NCBI GenBank assembly: GCA_016188115.1
Contig: JACPIK010000002.1
Coordinates: 398,125 to 462,124 of the forward strand
DNA: 64,000 nucleotides
Direction of reading: 5' to 3'
Source: Candidatus Woesearchaeota archaeon
GTDB lineage: Archaea > Nanobdellota > Nanobdellia > Woesearchaeales > GW2011-AR9
Positions 41,807 through 50,225 of the stretch are shown here, piece after piece. The translations under genes were made by a program, and so were the position numbers. The notes beneath the pieces were generated by a model. The model was not told the origin of the DNA, did not search any database, and saw only the letters and a program-made list of their open reading frames with translations. Position 1 is the first letter of the stretch. Each line of letters opens with the position of its first letter.

Positions 41807-41881
41807 TCCGGGTGCTGGCGCTTTTTCTTGTTAACCTATAATAACACTAATAACTATAACCTAAACAGTTTTGTTGAAAAG

Positions 41882-43243
41882 TTAAACAAACCTAGAAATA
41901 AGCCTTACATAGAGATCTAATGTTTTATCAAGCATTCTTTTTTTGGTATGACCTCTTGAAATCACTTGGTGGTGCATATCACTTGCGGTTAATATGGCAC
42001 GCTGAAATAATCGTTCTCGAAGTTGATCTATAGCTTCCATAACTTTTACAGCATTGCTTGAATAAACTCTCGCTTTTTTATCTTCTAATTCCCTCTCTTG
42101 TGGACGATTAATATTAACCAATGTACCCATGTTGTCAGAAACAACATCAGGAATACCACCCGTATTTGAACCAATTACTGGGACGCCCTGTGCAAGACTT
42201 TCTAATATTGATAAGCTAATTGCTTCACTATATGCTGGATGAACATAAGCGTCAAGAATTCCTTGAACTGGACGTGTAATTAACCCGCCCCAAATTTTTG
42301 AGTTAGATATACCCTCTTCGATAAATTGACCTCTAAAATGTTCAACAACTGCGTCATCCAAACCTGAACTTCCATTGACTAATTTAGAAACATCAAGAAC
42401 TATTTTAATTTGATCTCTTTGAATTAACCCAGGAGCTATTTCTGAGACGGTTCTGAAAAACTTTTGACGTTCTGCACCATTTGAAGCTGCAAAAACGAAA
42501 CCGTACTCTAACCCTAATCTTTCACAACCACGTAATACTTCTAAAAAGGTTGAAACACCTTTATTTTCATTCATACGTCCAGCATAGCCCAATATTACTT
42601 CGCCTTTTATGCCAATTCTTGTTCTTACTTCTTTTCTAACACTATCTGCATAAACTTGATATAACTGTTCATCAACACCGTTTGTAACTGTCACGATCTT
42701 TTCCTGCGGAATGTCAGAGCCATACATGAATCCTGTTCGAACAGCATTACTAACAGCGATAAAACCATCAACACGCCCCACTTTAATTAGTTGATTCAAT
42801 GTTCTTTTATCACTTGACTGATTATATTTATCGGCTTGATAAAGATCTGGCATACAATGCAAATGCATTACTGTAACCACATCATTTCTAAACTCTTTTT
42901 TTACTTTCGCTGTAACATCCATATCACCACGTAAAAAGTGGTAATTTAAGATAATTGGACTCTCTGCTTCTTTTATTCTAGCCCGAATGAAATCGAAATA
43001 ATCAGAATCACAACCGCGGTAAGCTATCCTTGCCAATCCGGAGCTAAACTGACGTTGTGCTAAAAGTTCAGGCAATGCATAATTAGGAGGTAATCCTGCA
43101 ATAAGAGGAGATTGATTTGAACCAGCAGACACCACATAAGTATTAGTTTTGGGGTCAGAACATAGACTACCGATGATAATAGATTCACCTAAAAAGTGCC
43201 TATCCAACGGAAAGTCAAATGGTGTATGATGAATTACGTGCAT
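41882..43243 (-). CDS. GT-B glycosyltransferase (family 4-like)
   Basis: 453 residues, with two Rossmann-like domains. The C-terminal nucleotide-sugar domain has VILGYAGRMNENKGVSTFLE (the G-R..x-KG block), EAISLSILESLAQGVPVIGS (the E-x7-E signature of GT4) and NTGGIPDVV. The N-terminal half starts MHVIHHTPFDFPLDRHF and has VTVMHLHCMPDLY and GFIAVSNAVRTGF. It would build surface glycans or glycolipids. The gene has its own leader and is convergent with the tRNA-Ser unit. Confidence 0.85.
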   Translation of the reverse strand: MHVIHHTPFDFPLDRHFLGESIIIGSLCSDPKTNTYVVSAGSNQSPLIAGLPPNYALPELLAQRQFSSGLARIAYRGCDSDYFDFIRARIKEAESPIILNYHFLRGDMDVTAKVKKEFRNDVVTVMHLHCMPDLYQADKYNQSSDKRTLNQLIKVGRVDGFIAVSNAVRTGFMYGSDIPQEKIVTVTNGVDEQLYQVYADSVRKEVRTRIGIKGEVILGYAGRMNENKGVSTFLEVLRGCERLGLEYGFVFAASNGAERQKFFRTVSEIAPGLIQRDQIKIVLDVSKLVNGSSGLDDAVVEHFRGQFIEEGISNSKIWGGLITRPVQGILDAYVHPAYSEAISLSILESLAQGVPVIGSNTGGIPDVVSDNMGTLVNINRPQERELEDKKARVYSSNAVKVMEAIDQLRERLFQRAILTASDMHHQVISRGHTKKRMLDKTLDLYVRLISRFV

Positions 43244-43363
43244 ACTAATAAAAATCTAAGAGGACTATTTAAATTTATTCTTACTTTTTAGTAGTAACTA
43301 AAAAAGAAAGAGATAGATTCATTTAGAATAACACAATAAAAAAAATCTTACATTTGAGAAAAA

Positions 43364-43402
43364 TTACACATCAGTCATTTCTATCTTAATGTCAAGACCT
43401 TG
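43364..43402 (-). pseudogene. Remnant of a second uS10 3' end
   Basis: Read on the minus strand it gives QGLDIKIEMTDV and a TAA stop, against [12 protein letters not shown] at the end of the intact uS10 gene, whose stop is 36 bases away. Upstream of this the reading no longer resembles uS10 and no start codon remains. It is a decayed copy of the final 12 codons. Confidence 0.75.
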
Positions 43403-43438
43403 AGAAAAACAAAAAGAGAAATTTTTGATCTTTTGGAT

Positions 43439-43753
43439 TTAAACTTCTACCATTTCGATCTCAATATTAAGACCTTCAGGAATAGGAACTCTCATCACTA
43501 AACGTAATGTTCTCTCATCTGCACCAAGATCAATAAGGCGTTTATGGATACGCATTTCATAGCGTTCCCAAGTAGCTTTACCCTCACCAGAAGGAGATTT
43601 ACGTGTAGTTACTTTAAGTTTTTTAGTTGGTAATGGAATTGGACCACGAAGGTCAACACCAGTCTTAGAAGCGATATCTTTGATATCAGCACAGACTTTG
43701 TTAATCTTTTCGATTTCAATACTTGCTAATTTGATGCGAGCGCGTTGTGCCAT
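43439..43753 (-). CDS. rps10: 30S ribosomal protein uS10 (S10)
   Basis: 104 residues: [56 protein letters not shown] and the C-terminal [14 protein letters not shown] all match archaeal uS10. The PLPTK and RKSP blocks bind 16S rRNA and NusG/Rho-type partners. It has its own TATA (TTTATAAATAACC) on the minus strand and lies downstream of a LamG protein, not directly after EF-1A as in most archaea. A remnant of a second copy of its last codons lies just past the stop. Confidence 0.97.
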   Translation of the reverse strand: MAQRARIKLASIEIEKINKVCADIKDIASKTGVDLRGPIPLPTKKLKVTTRKSPSGEGKATWERYEMRIHKRLIDLGADERTLRLVMRVPIPEGLNIEIEMVEV

Positions 43754-43810
43754 TTTAAATCAGTCCACGGTAAAACTTATTTCATCGTGGTGTTGCTGTT
43801 GGAATCGAGG

Positions 43811-43822
43811 TTATTTATAAAG
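43811..43822 (-). promoter_or_regulatory. TATA box of rps10
   Basis: Minus-strand TTTATAAATAAC lies about 60-70 bases before the ATG, giving a leader of about 35-40 bases. It shows that rps10 is not simply dependent on the EF-1A promoter. Confidence 0.6.
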
Positions 43823-43846
43823 CTATTGGTTTGGCTTGATTGTAGC

Positions 43847-44977
43847 TTAATCTCTCTTCAAATACAAGAACCCCGTCACCACAATTCCTAGTATAACTAA
43901 CACTACATAATCACTCCATTCTGGAACCAAAACAGGATCTTGTCCCGCAATAACTGTTCTTGTGGAAGTCGTTATTGCATCTCCCGTTGTATTCGTTGCA
44001 CTAATGTAATACGTATACGTCCCATCAATAAGCCCTGTTGTGGCATTCTGCGATTGGTTAACATACAATTCCCACGTACTCAAATCTCTTTTACGCAAGT
44101 TTGACGCATAGAATTGATACACCTCTTGATCGGAAAACGATCGATTCCATATTTTAACTTCATCAATTGTGCCATTAAAATAATTATTATCACCCTGCCG
44201 TGCGCCAATACGTATCGAAGTCAAGTTAGTATAATCCAAATTTCCAGTCATAGAAACATTGGCTTTTTTTACACCATCAACATAGATAATAGACTCGTTG
44301 CCTGTATACATAGCAACGATATGATACCATCGACCTTGCACCAACGCATCAGGACTCACCGCCTCAACAACATTTGTCCCATTATCTAATCGAAAAGCAG
44401 GTCGTCGATCACCTAGACCTGTAAATAATCGTAAATCATATCCCTGATCAGCGACGCCCCCTTGATCCGCAGACACTATTCGAGGATAAATCCCCGCAGG
44501 ATAAACATTAATCCAAGCACTAATCGTCAAATTTTGAGCAATCTGTAACGATGTGGGCACCCCTAAATTAATGAAATCATTGATCCCATCAAACATAATC
44601 CCACCATAATATCTGCCACCACTAGCAGTAAAGTTACAATCAGTTCCCATGTTTGTACATGTGCCATTATTGCCAAATCGACTTACATCTACTGCCGTCG
44701 TGCCATTCTCACCAAGCACCGACAGATTATCAAAATTCATCGACAAAACGAGTGAGTCATTGTAAAACAGAAAATTTGCCCCATTCCAGTTATACGTCAA
44801 TGATCCAAGACGACTTTCTGTAATCGTAGCATTGATCCGAGTATAATTTAATGATCCAGTATAATTGTTATTACTTGGCGTAGGAGTTGTATAGTTTATC
44901 TCTGGTGCTGCGAGAACGAGAGTAGTAACCAACAGAGCAACTACTACAAAAACACCACACAGACCTCTTTTCATCAC
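43847..44977 (-). CDS. Surface LamG-type (concanavalin-like) protein with VPEWSD sorting signal
   Basis: After a signal peptide (CGVFVVVALLVTTLVLA) comes a region of about 60 residues, then a LamG/Laminin-G-3 jelly roll: YYGGIMFDGINDFINLGVPT, NLTISAWINVYPAG, GRWYHIVAMYTGNESIIYVDGVKK, NYFNGTIDEVKIWNRSFSDQEVYQFY. An Ig-like stretch and the C-terminus VPEWSDYV-helix-KRD follow, the same sorting signal as the lectin-domain protein. It probably binds host or surface glycans. Its position splits EF-1A from rps10. Confidence 0.8.
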   Translation of the reverse strand: MMKRGLCGVFVVVALLVTTLVLAAPEINYTTPTPSNNNYTGSLNYTRINATITESRLGSLTYNWNGANFLFYNDSLVLSMNFDNLSVLGENGTTAVDVSRFGNNGTCTNMGTDCNFTASGGRYYGGIMFDGINDFINLGVPTSLQIAQNLTISAWINVYPAGIYPRIVSADQGGVADQGYDLRLFTGLGDRRPAFRLDNGTNVVEAVSPDALVQGRWYHIVAMYTGNESIIYVDGVKKANVSMTGNLDYTNLTSIRIGARQGDNNYFNGTIDEVKIWNRSFSDQEVYQFYASNLRKRDLSTWELYVNQSQNATTGLIDGTYTYYISATNTTGDAITTSTRTVIAGQDPVLVPEWSDYVVLVILGIVVTGFLYLKRD

Positions 44978-45085
44978 ACTCAGACTATCTTTTCAACATA
45001 TAAATATTTCTTTAGAACTAAAAACGACCAAAGTAATTCATCAACAATACACAAGAAAAAGAGTAAAAAAAGAAAGAAAACAATC

Positions 45086-46378
45086 CTAAAGAACTTTAGG
45101 CACAATTTCCATACACATACCAGCTGCTACGGTAACACCGGAGTCGCGGATAGCGAATTTGGACATTTGTGGAATAACACTGTTCTTCTCAATAACAACT
45201 GGTTGAGTTGGTCGAAGTCGAACAATTGCTGCATCCCCATTACGTAAGATGTCTTTGTTCTCAGTAACTTCTTGACCAGTTGCTGGATTGATTTTTTTGA
45301 TAATTTCCACGAATTGGCATGCCACTTGAGAAGTGTGGATGTGAAATACAGGAGTGTATCCAACAGTCACAACACTTGGGTGGTTCATGATAACTACTTG
45401 TGCAGTAAATTCAGTTGCAACAGTAGGAACATTGGTAGCGTGACCTAAAACGTCTCCACGAGCAATGTCTTTTTTACCAAGACCGCGTACGTTAAAACCA
45501 ATGTTATCACCAGGTTCAGCTTGAGGAGCTTGTTCGTGATGCATCTCAATAGTTTTAACTTCGCCAGCAACGCCTTTACCTTCACGACCAGGAACGATCA
45601 TAACTTTATCGCCAACTTTCATAATACCAGTCTCAATACGTCCTACTGGAACAACACCGATACCGGTGATGTTGTATACGTCTTGAATAGGTAGACGAAG
45701 AGGTAAATTGGTTGGTTTTTGAGGTAATTCAAATTTGTTAATAGCACTTAAGAGATTGTCGCCAGTCCACCAAGGTAATTTCTCAGATTTCTTAGTGATG
45801 TTTTCACCAGGAAGAGACGCGATAGGAACGAAGCGAAGTAAATCAGGTTTCCATCCTGCTTGAAGTGCATGCTTTTTAACGTCTTCAACAACGTCTTTAA
45901 AGCGTTTTTCACTCCAGTCTACCCCAGAGATATCCATTTTGTTAACAGCAACAAGCATTTGACCTACTCCAAAGATTTTGGAAAGTTTAAGATGCTCGAT
46001 AGTTTGTGCGTTAACACCGTCGTTTGCTGCAACAACAAGAACTGCACAGTCTGCTTGAGAAGCTCCTGTAATCATATTTTTAATAAAGTCCTTGTGTCCT
46101 GGTGCATCAATGATAGTAAAATAATATTTGTCAGTATCGAAGCGTTTATGGGCAAGATCAATGGTAACTCCACGTTCTTGTTCCTCTTTAAGATTGTCCA
46201 TAACGAAAGCAAACTCGAATCCGCCTTTACCAAGTTGTTGGGCTTTCTCTTTGAGTTTACGCATTGCAATCTCGTCAACGTTTCCAGTGTCGAAAAGGAG
46301 ACGTCCAACGGTTGTTGATTTACCGTGATCAACGTGACCGATGAATACTAAGTTGATGTGTTCTTTGTTTTTTGCCAT
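45086..46378 (-). CDS. tuf: Elongation factor 1-alpha (aEF-1A)
   Basis: GTPase delivering aminoacyl-tRNA to the ribosome, 430 residues. G1 [10 protein letters not shown]2 region [10 protein letters not shown]3 DAPGHKDF, G4 NKMD and G5-like SLPG are complete; domain 2 begins [15 protein letters not shown] and domain 3 ends [15 protein letters not shown]. No insertion or intein. A CGAGGT ribosome site and a TATA box (minus strand, about 46444-46453) precede it. A short hairpin CCTAAAG/CTTTAGG spans the stop codon, likely stabilising or terminating the transcript. Confidence 0.98.
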   Translation of the reverse strand: MAKNKEHINLVFIGHVDHGKSTTVGRLLFDTGNVDEIAMRKLKEKAQQLGKGGFEFAFVMDNLKEEQERGVTIDLAHKRFDTDKYYFTIIDAPGHKDFIKNMITGASQADCAVLVVAANDGVNAQTIEHLKLSKIFGVGQMLVAVNKMDISGVDWSEKRFKDVVEDVKKHALQAGWKPDLLRFVPIASLPGENITKKSEKLPWWTGDNLLSAINKFELPQKPTNLPLRLPIQDVYNITGIGVVPVGRIETGIMKVGDKVMIVPGREGKGVAGEVKTIEMHHEQAPQAEPGDNIGFNVRGLGKKDIARGDVLGHATNVPTVATEFTAQVVIMNHPSVVTVGYTPVFHIHTSQVACQFVEIIKKINPATGQEVTENKDILRNGDAAIVRLRPTQPVVIEKNSVIPQMSKFAIRDSGVTVAAGMCMEIVPKVL

Positions 46379-46443
46379 TGTTAATAAACCTCGTTTTGCT
46401 TCAATTTACTTGTAAGCGGAATAGGTGATTGGTTGGCATTTTC

Positions 46444-46453
46444 TTTATAAAGA
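46444..46453 (-). promoter_or_regulatory. TATA box of EF-1A
   Basis: Minus-strand TTTATAAAG lies about 70 bases before the start codon, giving a leader of about 40 bases that holds the CGAGGT ribosome site. Confidence 0.6.
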
Positions 46454-46494
46454 TTTCGGTAAAGAATGAGAGGAGAGGAAGGTGTAAGTTATGC

Positions 46495-46809
46495 TTATTT
46501 AGGATTATTTCTCAATCTATTTACTAAAAACCCAACCCCCATACTAACTCCACCATAAAATAAGATATTGAGAGGAATGATCAACCACACCACCTCATAA
46601 TTACCCACAATCAAAAGCCCAGGATAAAAAGAGATCAACATTAATGGAGCTACAACAAATCTCCACCAAGGAAGAGCAGCAGTAGGATTTGCATCCAACA
46701 TCCTACTTCCCGCAGCCCACACCAGAATTGTTAAAACAACACAAACAAGATATAAACCAATACCTAGCAGAGCCCACTTCCACCATGAAAATGATTTTGA
46801 ACGCGACAT
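46495..46809 (-). CDS. Three-helix membrane protein
   Basis: 104 residues: an N-terminal basic Ser/Lys stretch, then hydrophobic segments at about 10-30, 48-66 and 70-94, ending NRLRNNPK. No motif recognised. It is on the minus strand upstream of EF-1A, with its stop about 115 bases before the EF-1A start, so it is probably separate. The function is unknown. Confidence 0.55.
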   Translation of the reverse strand: MSRSKSFSWWKWALLGIGLYLVCVVLTILVWAAGSRMLDANPTAALPWWRFVVAPLMLISFYPGLLIVGNYEVVWLIIPLNILFYGGVSMGVGFLVNRLRNNPK

Positions 46810-46896
46810 AATACTAATATCTTGTTTTGAATTTAACTAAGTATCGTCATCACACTCACCCCAATCTTTATATATTCTCCAACCTACAATCCCCAG

Positions 46897-47934
46897 ATGT
46901 TATCACAAGCTCAAATTCAACAACTCCACACTGCTATTCAAAATTCTAAAAACCCCATCTTCATTTTTGACGATGATGCGGATGGCTTATGTTCCTACCT
47001 TCTCCTCTACAGAATCAAACGAGAAGGACACTATTTCATGCTTAAAGCTGCCCCCCATCTCGAAGGAAAGTTTGTCAAACGTATCCAAGATTTTAATCCT
47101 GATCTCATAGTCATTCTTGATATTCCTGATGTACACCAAGAATTTATCGACGCGTTTAAAGTCCCTATCTTTTGGATAGATCATCACGATCCCGTAGAAC
47201 GACATAAAGTACATTACTTCAACCCAAAAATCAAAGAACCAGAATCATACTTCCCTACGACAAGAATGGCGTATCAAGTAGCCAACAATCCTAAAGATCT
47301 CTGGATTGCCACTGCTGGCTGCCTAGCAGACTGGCATCTTCCAGATTTTATTGAGCAAACAAACACGACATATCCAAATTACTTACCAAAGAAAAAACGA
47401 GATCTTCCTAATATTGTCTTCAAATCAAAAATGGGTAAACTTGTGCAATTCTTTTTCTTCATGCTCAAAGGACCATCAAGTGATGTAGCCAGATCAATCA
47501 AAATTTTAGGAAAAATTACCTCACCAGATGAAATCTTTAAACCAAATTCTGAAGATGGCAATTATCTCTTCAAACGATTTGAAATGCTCAATGAACTCTA
47601 TGAAAAACTCATGGTTCAAGCAATGGAAAAAGCAACTCGCAAGAAAATTCTGCTCTTTGAATACAATGATGAACAATGGTCATTCACAGCCAATCTTGCT
47701 AATGAACTCACCACACGCTATCCTAAAAAAGTAGTTATCATCGCACGCAAAAGCCAAGGTTTCATGAAATGCAGCCTGCGTGCCCAATTTCCCATTGAAC
47801 CTGCACTTAGGCGGGCGCTTAACGGCATTGAAGGCTATGGCGGCGGGCATCCCACTGCCTGTGGAACCGTCGTGAAAAACGAAGATTGGGAACGCTTCCT
47901 GATCCAATTCAACGAAGAATTAAAGAAAAAATGA
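46897..47934 (+). CDS. DHH/DHHA1 phosphoesterase (RecJ-like)
   Basis: Single-strand nuclease or small-nucleotide phosphoesterase of the DHH superfamily. Motif I is FDDDADGLCS, motif III FWIDHHDP, and the C-terminal DHHA1 domain contains IEGYGGGHPTACGTVV. The 345-residue length fits the archaeal RecJ-like or GAN (GINS-associated) group, relevant because a Gins51 is encoded elsewhere in the window; NrnA-like nanoRNases are the alternative. It overlaps the next gene by four bases and the third gene in turn overlaps, so this is a three-gene operon. The TATA is TTTATATATT about 30 bases upstream. Confidence 0.85.
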   Translation: MLSQAQIQQLHTAIQNSKNPIFIFDDDADGLCSYLLLYRIKREGHYFMLKAAPHLEGKFVKRIQDFNPDLIVILDIPDVHQEFIDAFKVPIFWIDHHDPVERHKVHYFNPKIKEPESYFPTTRMAYQVANNPKDLWIATAGCLADWHLPDFIEQTNTTYPNYLPKKKRDLPNIVFKSKMGKLVQFFFFMLKGPSSDVARSIKILGKITSPDEIFKPNSEDGNYLFKRFEMLNELYEKLMVQAMEKATRKKILLFEYNDEQWSFTANLANELTTRYPKKVVIIARKSQGFMKCSLRAQFPIEPALRRALNGIEGYGGGHPTACGTVVKNEDWERFLIQFNEELKKK

Positions 47935-48329
47935 TCCTCATCCCATTAACATCATTAATTGGTATTCCATTAGGAGCATTAGTAGGACATATCGCCAAAG
48001 AAGAGTTACATGACGCAGAAAAATATATTCGTACCGTAAGTTCATTTCTTTTCTACATTATGTTAGTATCATTATTTCTCACTCTTCCATTCCCTTCAAT
48101 GGTGTACCAATTAGGATATGGACTACTCATTTTAACCATAAGTACAACAGAAATTGTAAGCAAAAAACCATTTTATATCCCATCTATCACACCTCTCATT
48201 CTCTTCATCAGCCTCTTTTTCACGCCACCCCAATATTTACTTATCAACAGTAGCCTTTTTCTACTTGCAGGTATTCCTCTAGGATCACAACTCTATCATG
48301 ACGCTACCCAAAACTCAAAAAAATCTTGA
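47931..48329 (+). CDS. Membrane protein of the DHH operon
   Basis: The ATG at 47931 overlaps the DHH stop (ATGA). About 132 residues with four hydrophobic segments (IPLTSLIGIPLGALVG, FLFYIMLVSLFLTLPF and two more), separated by a short charged loop HIAKEELHDAEKY. The last helix is followed by QLYHDATQNSKKS. No family recognised. The coupling to DHH and to the HTH regulator suggests a shared role. Confidence 0.55.
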   Translation: MILIPLTSLIGIPLGALVGHIAKEELHDAEKYIRTVSSFLFYIMLVSLFLTLPFPSMVYQLGYGLLILTISTTEIVSKKPFYIPSITPLILFISLFFTPPQYLLINSSLFLLAGIPLGSQLYHDATQNSKKS

Positions 48330-48960
48330 AGAAACTATTAAAGAAAAGATTTTACCTGTCGTAGGATCAACACTTGAAAAAGCATTGGGAATATCTATTC
48401 CAAAAATAGGATCTGATATCACTGACAAACTCTCTACACCACTCCTAGAAATCTACATCCCACCTGATCGCACTTTTGCACAAGCAAAAAAAGAATTTTT
48501 GGCTCAATTCGTACGCCGAGAATTACGAACCCATAGCGGCAACATTTCTTCCTTAGCGCGATTCACCGGAGTAAATCGACGTACAATACATCGAGCAATT
48601 CGTGAATTTGAACTTGATACCAAAGAACTACGACAAAACATTCAAACCCTAGAAGGTGAAAAACAAACTGCCATTGATCACACCATCCGTCTCACTCTTG
48701 ATTCCTACAAAGAGATTTTAGCACCAAAAAGAATGGAAGACATGTATCGTGAAGTACCTAATCTCTCTAGATCAATTGCCCATTTACTCCCCCATCAACC
48801 ATTAACTTGGAAAGAAGCTGAATATGAATTTGAAAAATCATTTCTGCAACGCGCACTCAAATACCATCAGGGCAATATTGCGCAAACAGCTAAAGACCTT
48901 AAGATTCGTGCCGAGACACTGCATAGGAAGGTCAAGAAGCTAGGAATTGGAAAGATCTAG
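48298..48960 (+). CDS. DNA-binding protein with two Fis-type helix-turn-helix domains
   Basis: 220 residues. Two HTH_8 (Fis/NtrC C-terminal) units are visible: about 60-108 (AKKEFLAQFVRRELRTHSGN, then ISSLARFTGVNRRTIHRAI) and about 175-220 (FEKSFLQRALKYHQGNIAQT, then AKDLKIRAETLHRKVKKLGI). Each has the L-x-x-x-x-G-N-I..A..L-x-I pattern of the recognition helix. A short coiled region links them. Fis-type domains are chiefly bacterial, and a tandem copy without an AAA+ or response domain is unusual. It overlaps the membrane gene by 32 bases, ending a three-gene unit. Confidence 0.75.
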   Translation: MTLPKTQKNLEETIKEKILPVVGSTLEKALGISIPKIGSDITDKLSTPLLEIYIPPDRTFAQAKKEFLAQFVRRELRTHSGNISSLARFTGVNRRTIHRAIREFELDTKELRQNIQTLEGEKQTAIDHTIRLTLDSYKEILAPKRMEDMYREVPNLSRSIAHLLPHQPLTWKEAEYEFEKSFLQRALKYHQGNIAQTAKDLKIRAETLHRKVKKLGIGKI

Positions 48961-49034
48961 ATAGACTCTTCACTCCACTATCTTTTTATACTTCTTCTTT
49001 CTCATTCCCCCCATAAAACATAAAGGTGAAACCT

Positions 49035-49565
49035 ATGACAAATCTCCATCACGATGTACCACCCGGAACTGAAAACGAAATGAATATGATCGTAGAAATT
49101 CCTGCTGGCAGTAGAAACAAATACGAATATAACAAAGAACATGGACTTTTCTTTATCGATCGTGTTGTACCTGAACCACTCGTGTATCCTGCAACCTATG
49201 GCTTCATCCCACAAACATTATGCGACGATGGAGATGCTGTTGATGTAGTTCTAATTATGCGTGAAAGCGCGTTTCAGGGCTCACTTGTCAAAGTACGACC
49301 AGTTGGCATGCTCATTATGAATGATAGCGGCGAAGTCGACAACAAAATCATTGCTGTACCCTGCGATGACAAATATTTTGACCACATCAAAGAACTCAAA
49401 GATGTTTCCCCTCACTTCTTAAAAGAACTTAGCTATTTCATGGAACATTACAAAGACATGAAAGGCGCAAAGGTCGTTGCAAATAAGTACGTTGGCATCA
49501 AAGAAGCCAAAGAAGAATTCCACACGGGCATTGCAACCTATAAGAAAAGTAAAGGAAAAAAATAG
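49035..49565 (+). CDS. ppa: Inorganic pyrophosphatase
   Basis: Family I soluble pyrophosphatase, 176 residues. Conserved blocks are EIPAGSRNKYEYN, LFFIDRVV, YPATYGFIPQTLCDDGDAVD (the DGDAVD metal-binding core), VGMLIMNDSGEVDNKI and CDDKYFDHIKELKD with HYKDMKG at the end. I start at the ATG at 49035; a GTG nine bases earlier is in frame. The ribosome site AAGGTGAA precedes it. Removes PPi produced by tRNA charging and polynucleotide synthesis. Confidence 0.97.
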   Translation: MTNLHHDVPPGTENEMNMIVEIPAGSRNKYEYNKEHGLFFIDRVVPEPLVYPATYGFIPQTLCDDGDAVDVVLIMRESAFQGSLVKVRPVGMLIMNDSGEVDNKIIAVPCDDKYFDHIKELKDVSPHFLKELSYFMEHYKDMKGAKVVANKYVGIKEAKEEFHTGIATYKKSKGKK

Positions 49566-49657
49566 ATTTTTTTAGATTTGATTTTAATCCAACCTATTAT
49601 CTACCTAGATTGAAAACCAGCACAAAGTTTATATATAACACATAACTATATAATTAT

Positions 49658-49861
49658 ATGGTCACGACAATCCAAATTAATGATGATACACTCAATCTTC
49701 TGCGTAAGATAAAACAAGAGACAAATTCCTCGTCCTACGATGAAGCCATACGAAAAATTGCTGCTGACCGTGTAAAAGAATCATTTGCTGGATATCTTGG
49801 TCCTAAACGATCATCAAAACAAATTCTAAAAGATTTGCGTGATAAAAGTGACCGATTCTAG
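49658..49861 (+). CDS. vapB: VapB-type antitoxin
   Basis: 67 residues with a small beta strand then helices (IQINDDTLNLLRKIKQETN, SYDEAIRKIAADRVKE), the ribbon-helix-helix-like start typical of archaeal VapB/UPF0330 antitoxins. The C-terminal tail (FAGYLGPKRSSKQILKDLRDK) is the usual partner-binding segment. The toxin gene overlaps it at the 3' end. A TATA-like TTATATATAAC lies just upstream. It would neutralise and autoregulate with the PIN partner. Confidence 0.75.
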   Translation: MVTTIQINDDTLNLLRKIKQETNSSSYDEAIRKIAADRVKESFAGYLGPKRSSKQILKDLRDKSDRF

Positions 49862-50219
49862 ACTTATTGACTCTTCTGTATTGTTACATTATTTAATTAA
49901 TGGGCAGTATAAAGAATACATTGAGCAAAACGAGTTTGTCTATATTTCAATACTTTCCCTTTTTGAGATTAAAAGAAAGTTGCTTAAAGATCAATTTGAA
50001 GAAGAAAGAATAACCAAAGCGATAAATTTTATTGAAAAAAAAACTTTAATTATTGTACCAACTAGAGAAATAGTTTTACAAGCAGCACAATTTTCAATAA
50101 AATATAAAATTGCCGCAATGGATGCCCTTATCTATGCAAGTGCACAAAGCAATTCTTCAACATTAATTACCTGCGATAACGATTTTAGAAATCTCCCAGA
50201 TACAATCATACTTCCTTAA
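49848..50219 (+). CDS. vapC: VapC-type PIN-domain toxin
   Basis: PIN ribonuclease, about 123 residues. The acidic triad is visible: RLIDSSVLLHYL (Asp1), ISILSLFEIKRKL (Glu2), KIAAMDALIYASA (Asp3) and TLITCDNDFRNL (Asp4). The start is probably a GTG at 49848 overlapping the antitoxin by 14 bases. This is a normal toxin-antitoxin pair; the target RNA is unknown. A separate PIN protein is encoded just downstream on the opposite strand. Confidence 0.8.
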   Translation: MTDSRLIDSSVLLHYLINGQYKEYIEQNEFVYISILSLFEIKRKLLKDQFEEERITKAINFIEKKTLIIVPTREIVLQAAQFSIKYKIAAMDALIYASAQSNSSTLITCDNDFRNLPDTIILP

Positions 50220-50225
50220 ACTAAC

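Larger units (their letters stand above)
41670..41820 (+). tRNA. tRNA-Ser (GGA) with two introns
   Basis: The acceptor GCCAGCA (41670-41676) pairs with TGCTGGC (41813-41819), discriminator G. The D arm is GCA/TGC, the anticodon stem CAAGC/GCTTG with loop CTGGAAA after intron removal (anticodon GGA), and the long variable arm contains CCA-GCAA-TGG. The T stem CCCGG/CCGGG flanks TTCAAAT once a second intron is removed. The long variable arm and G73 are both typical of tRNA-Ser. The 51-nt T-loop intron contains GGAAAGTCCGGG, which looks like RNase P but is explained by the tRNA. Confidence 0.85.

Noticed and set aside
41797-41820. GGAAAGTCCGGG resembling the conserved start of RNase P RNA
   Set aside because: It lies at the end of a tRNA-Ser intron and T stem, with only about 10 bases left before the tRNA ends; no other RNase P elements follow.
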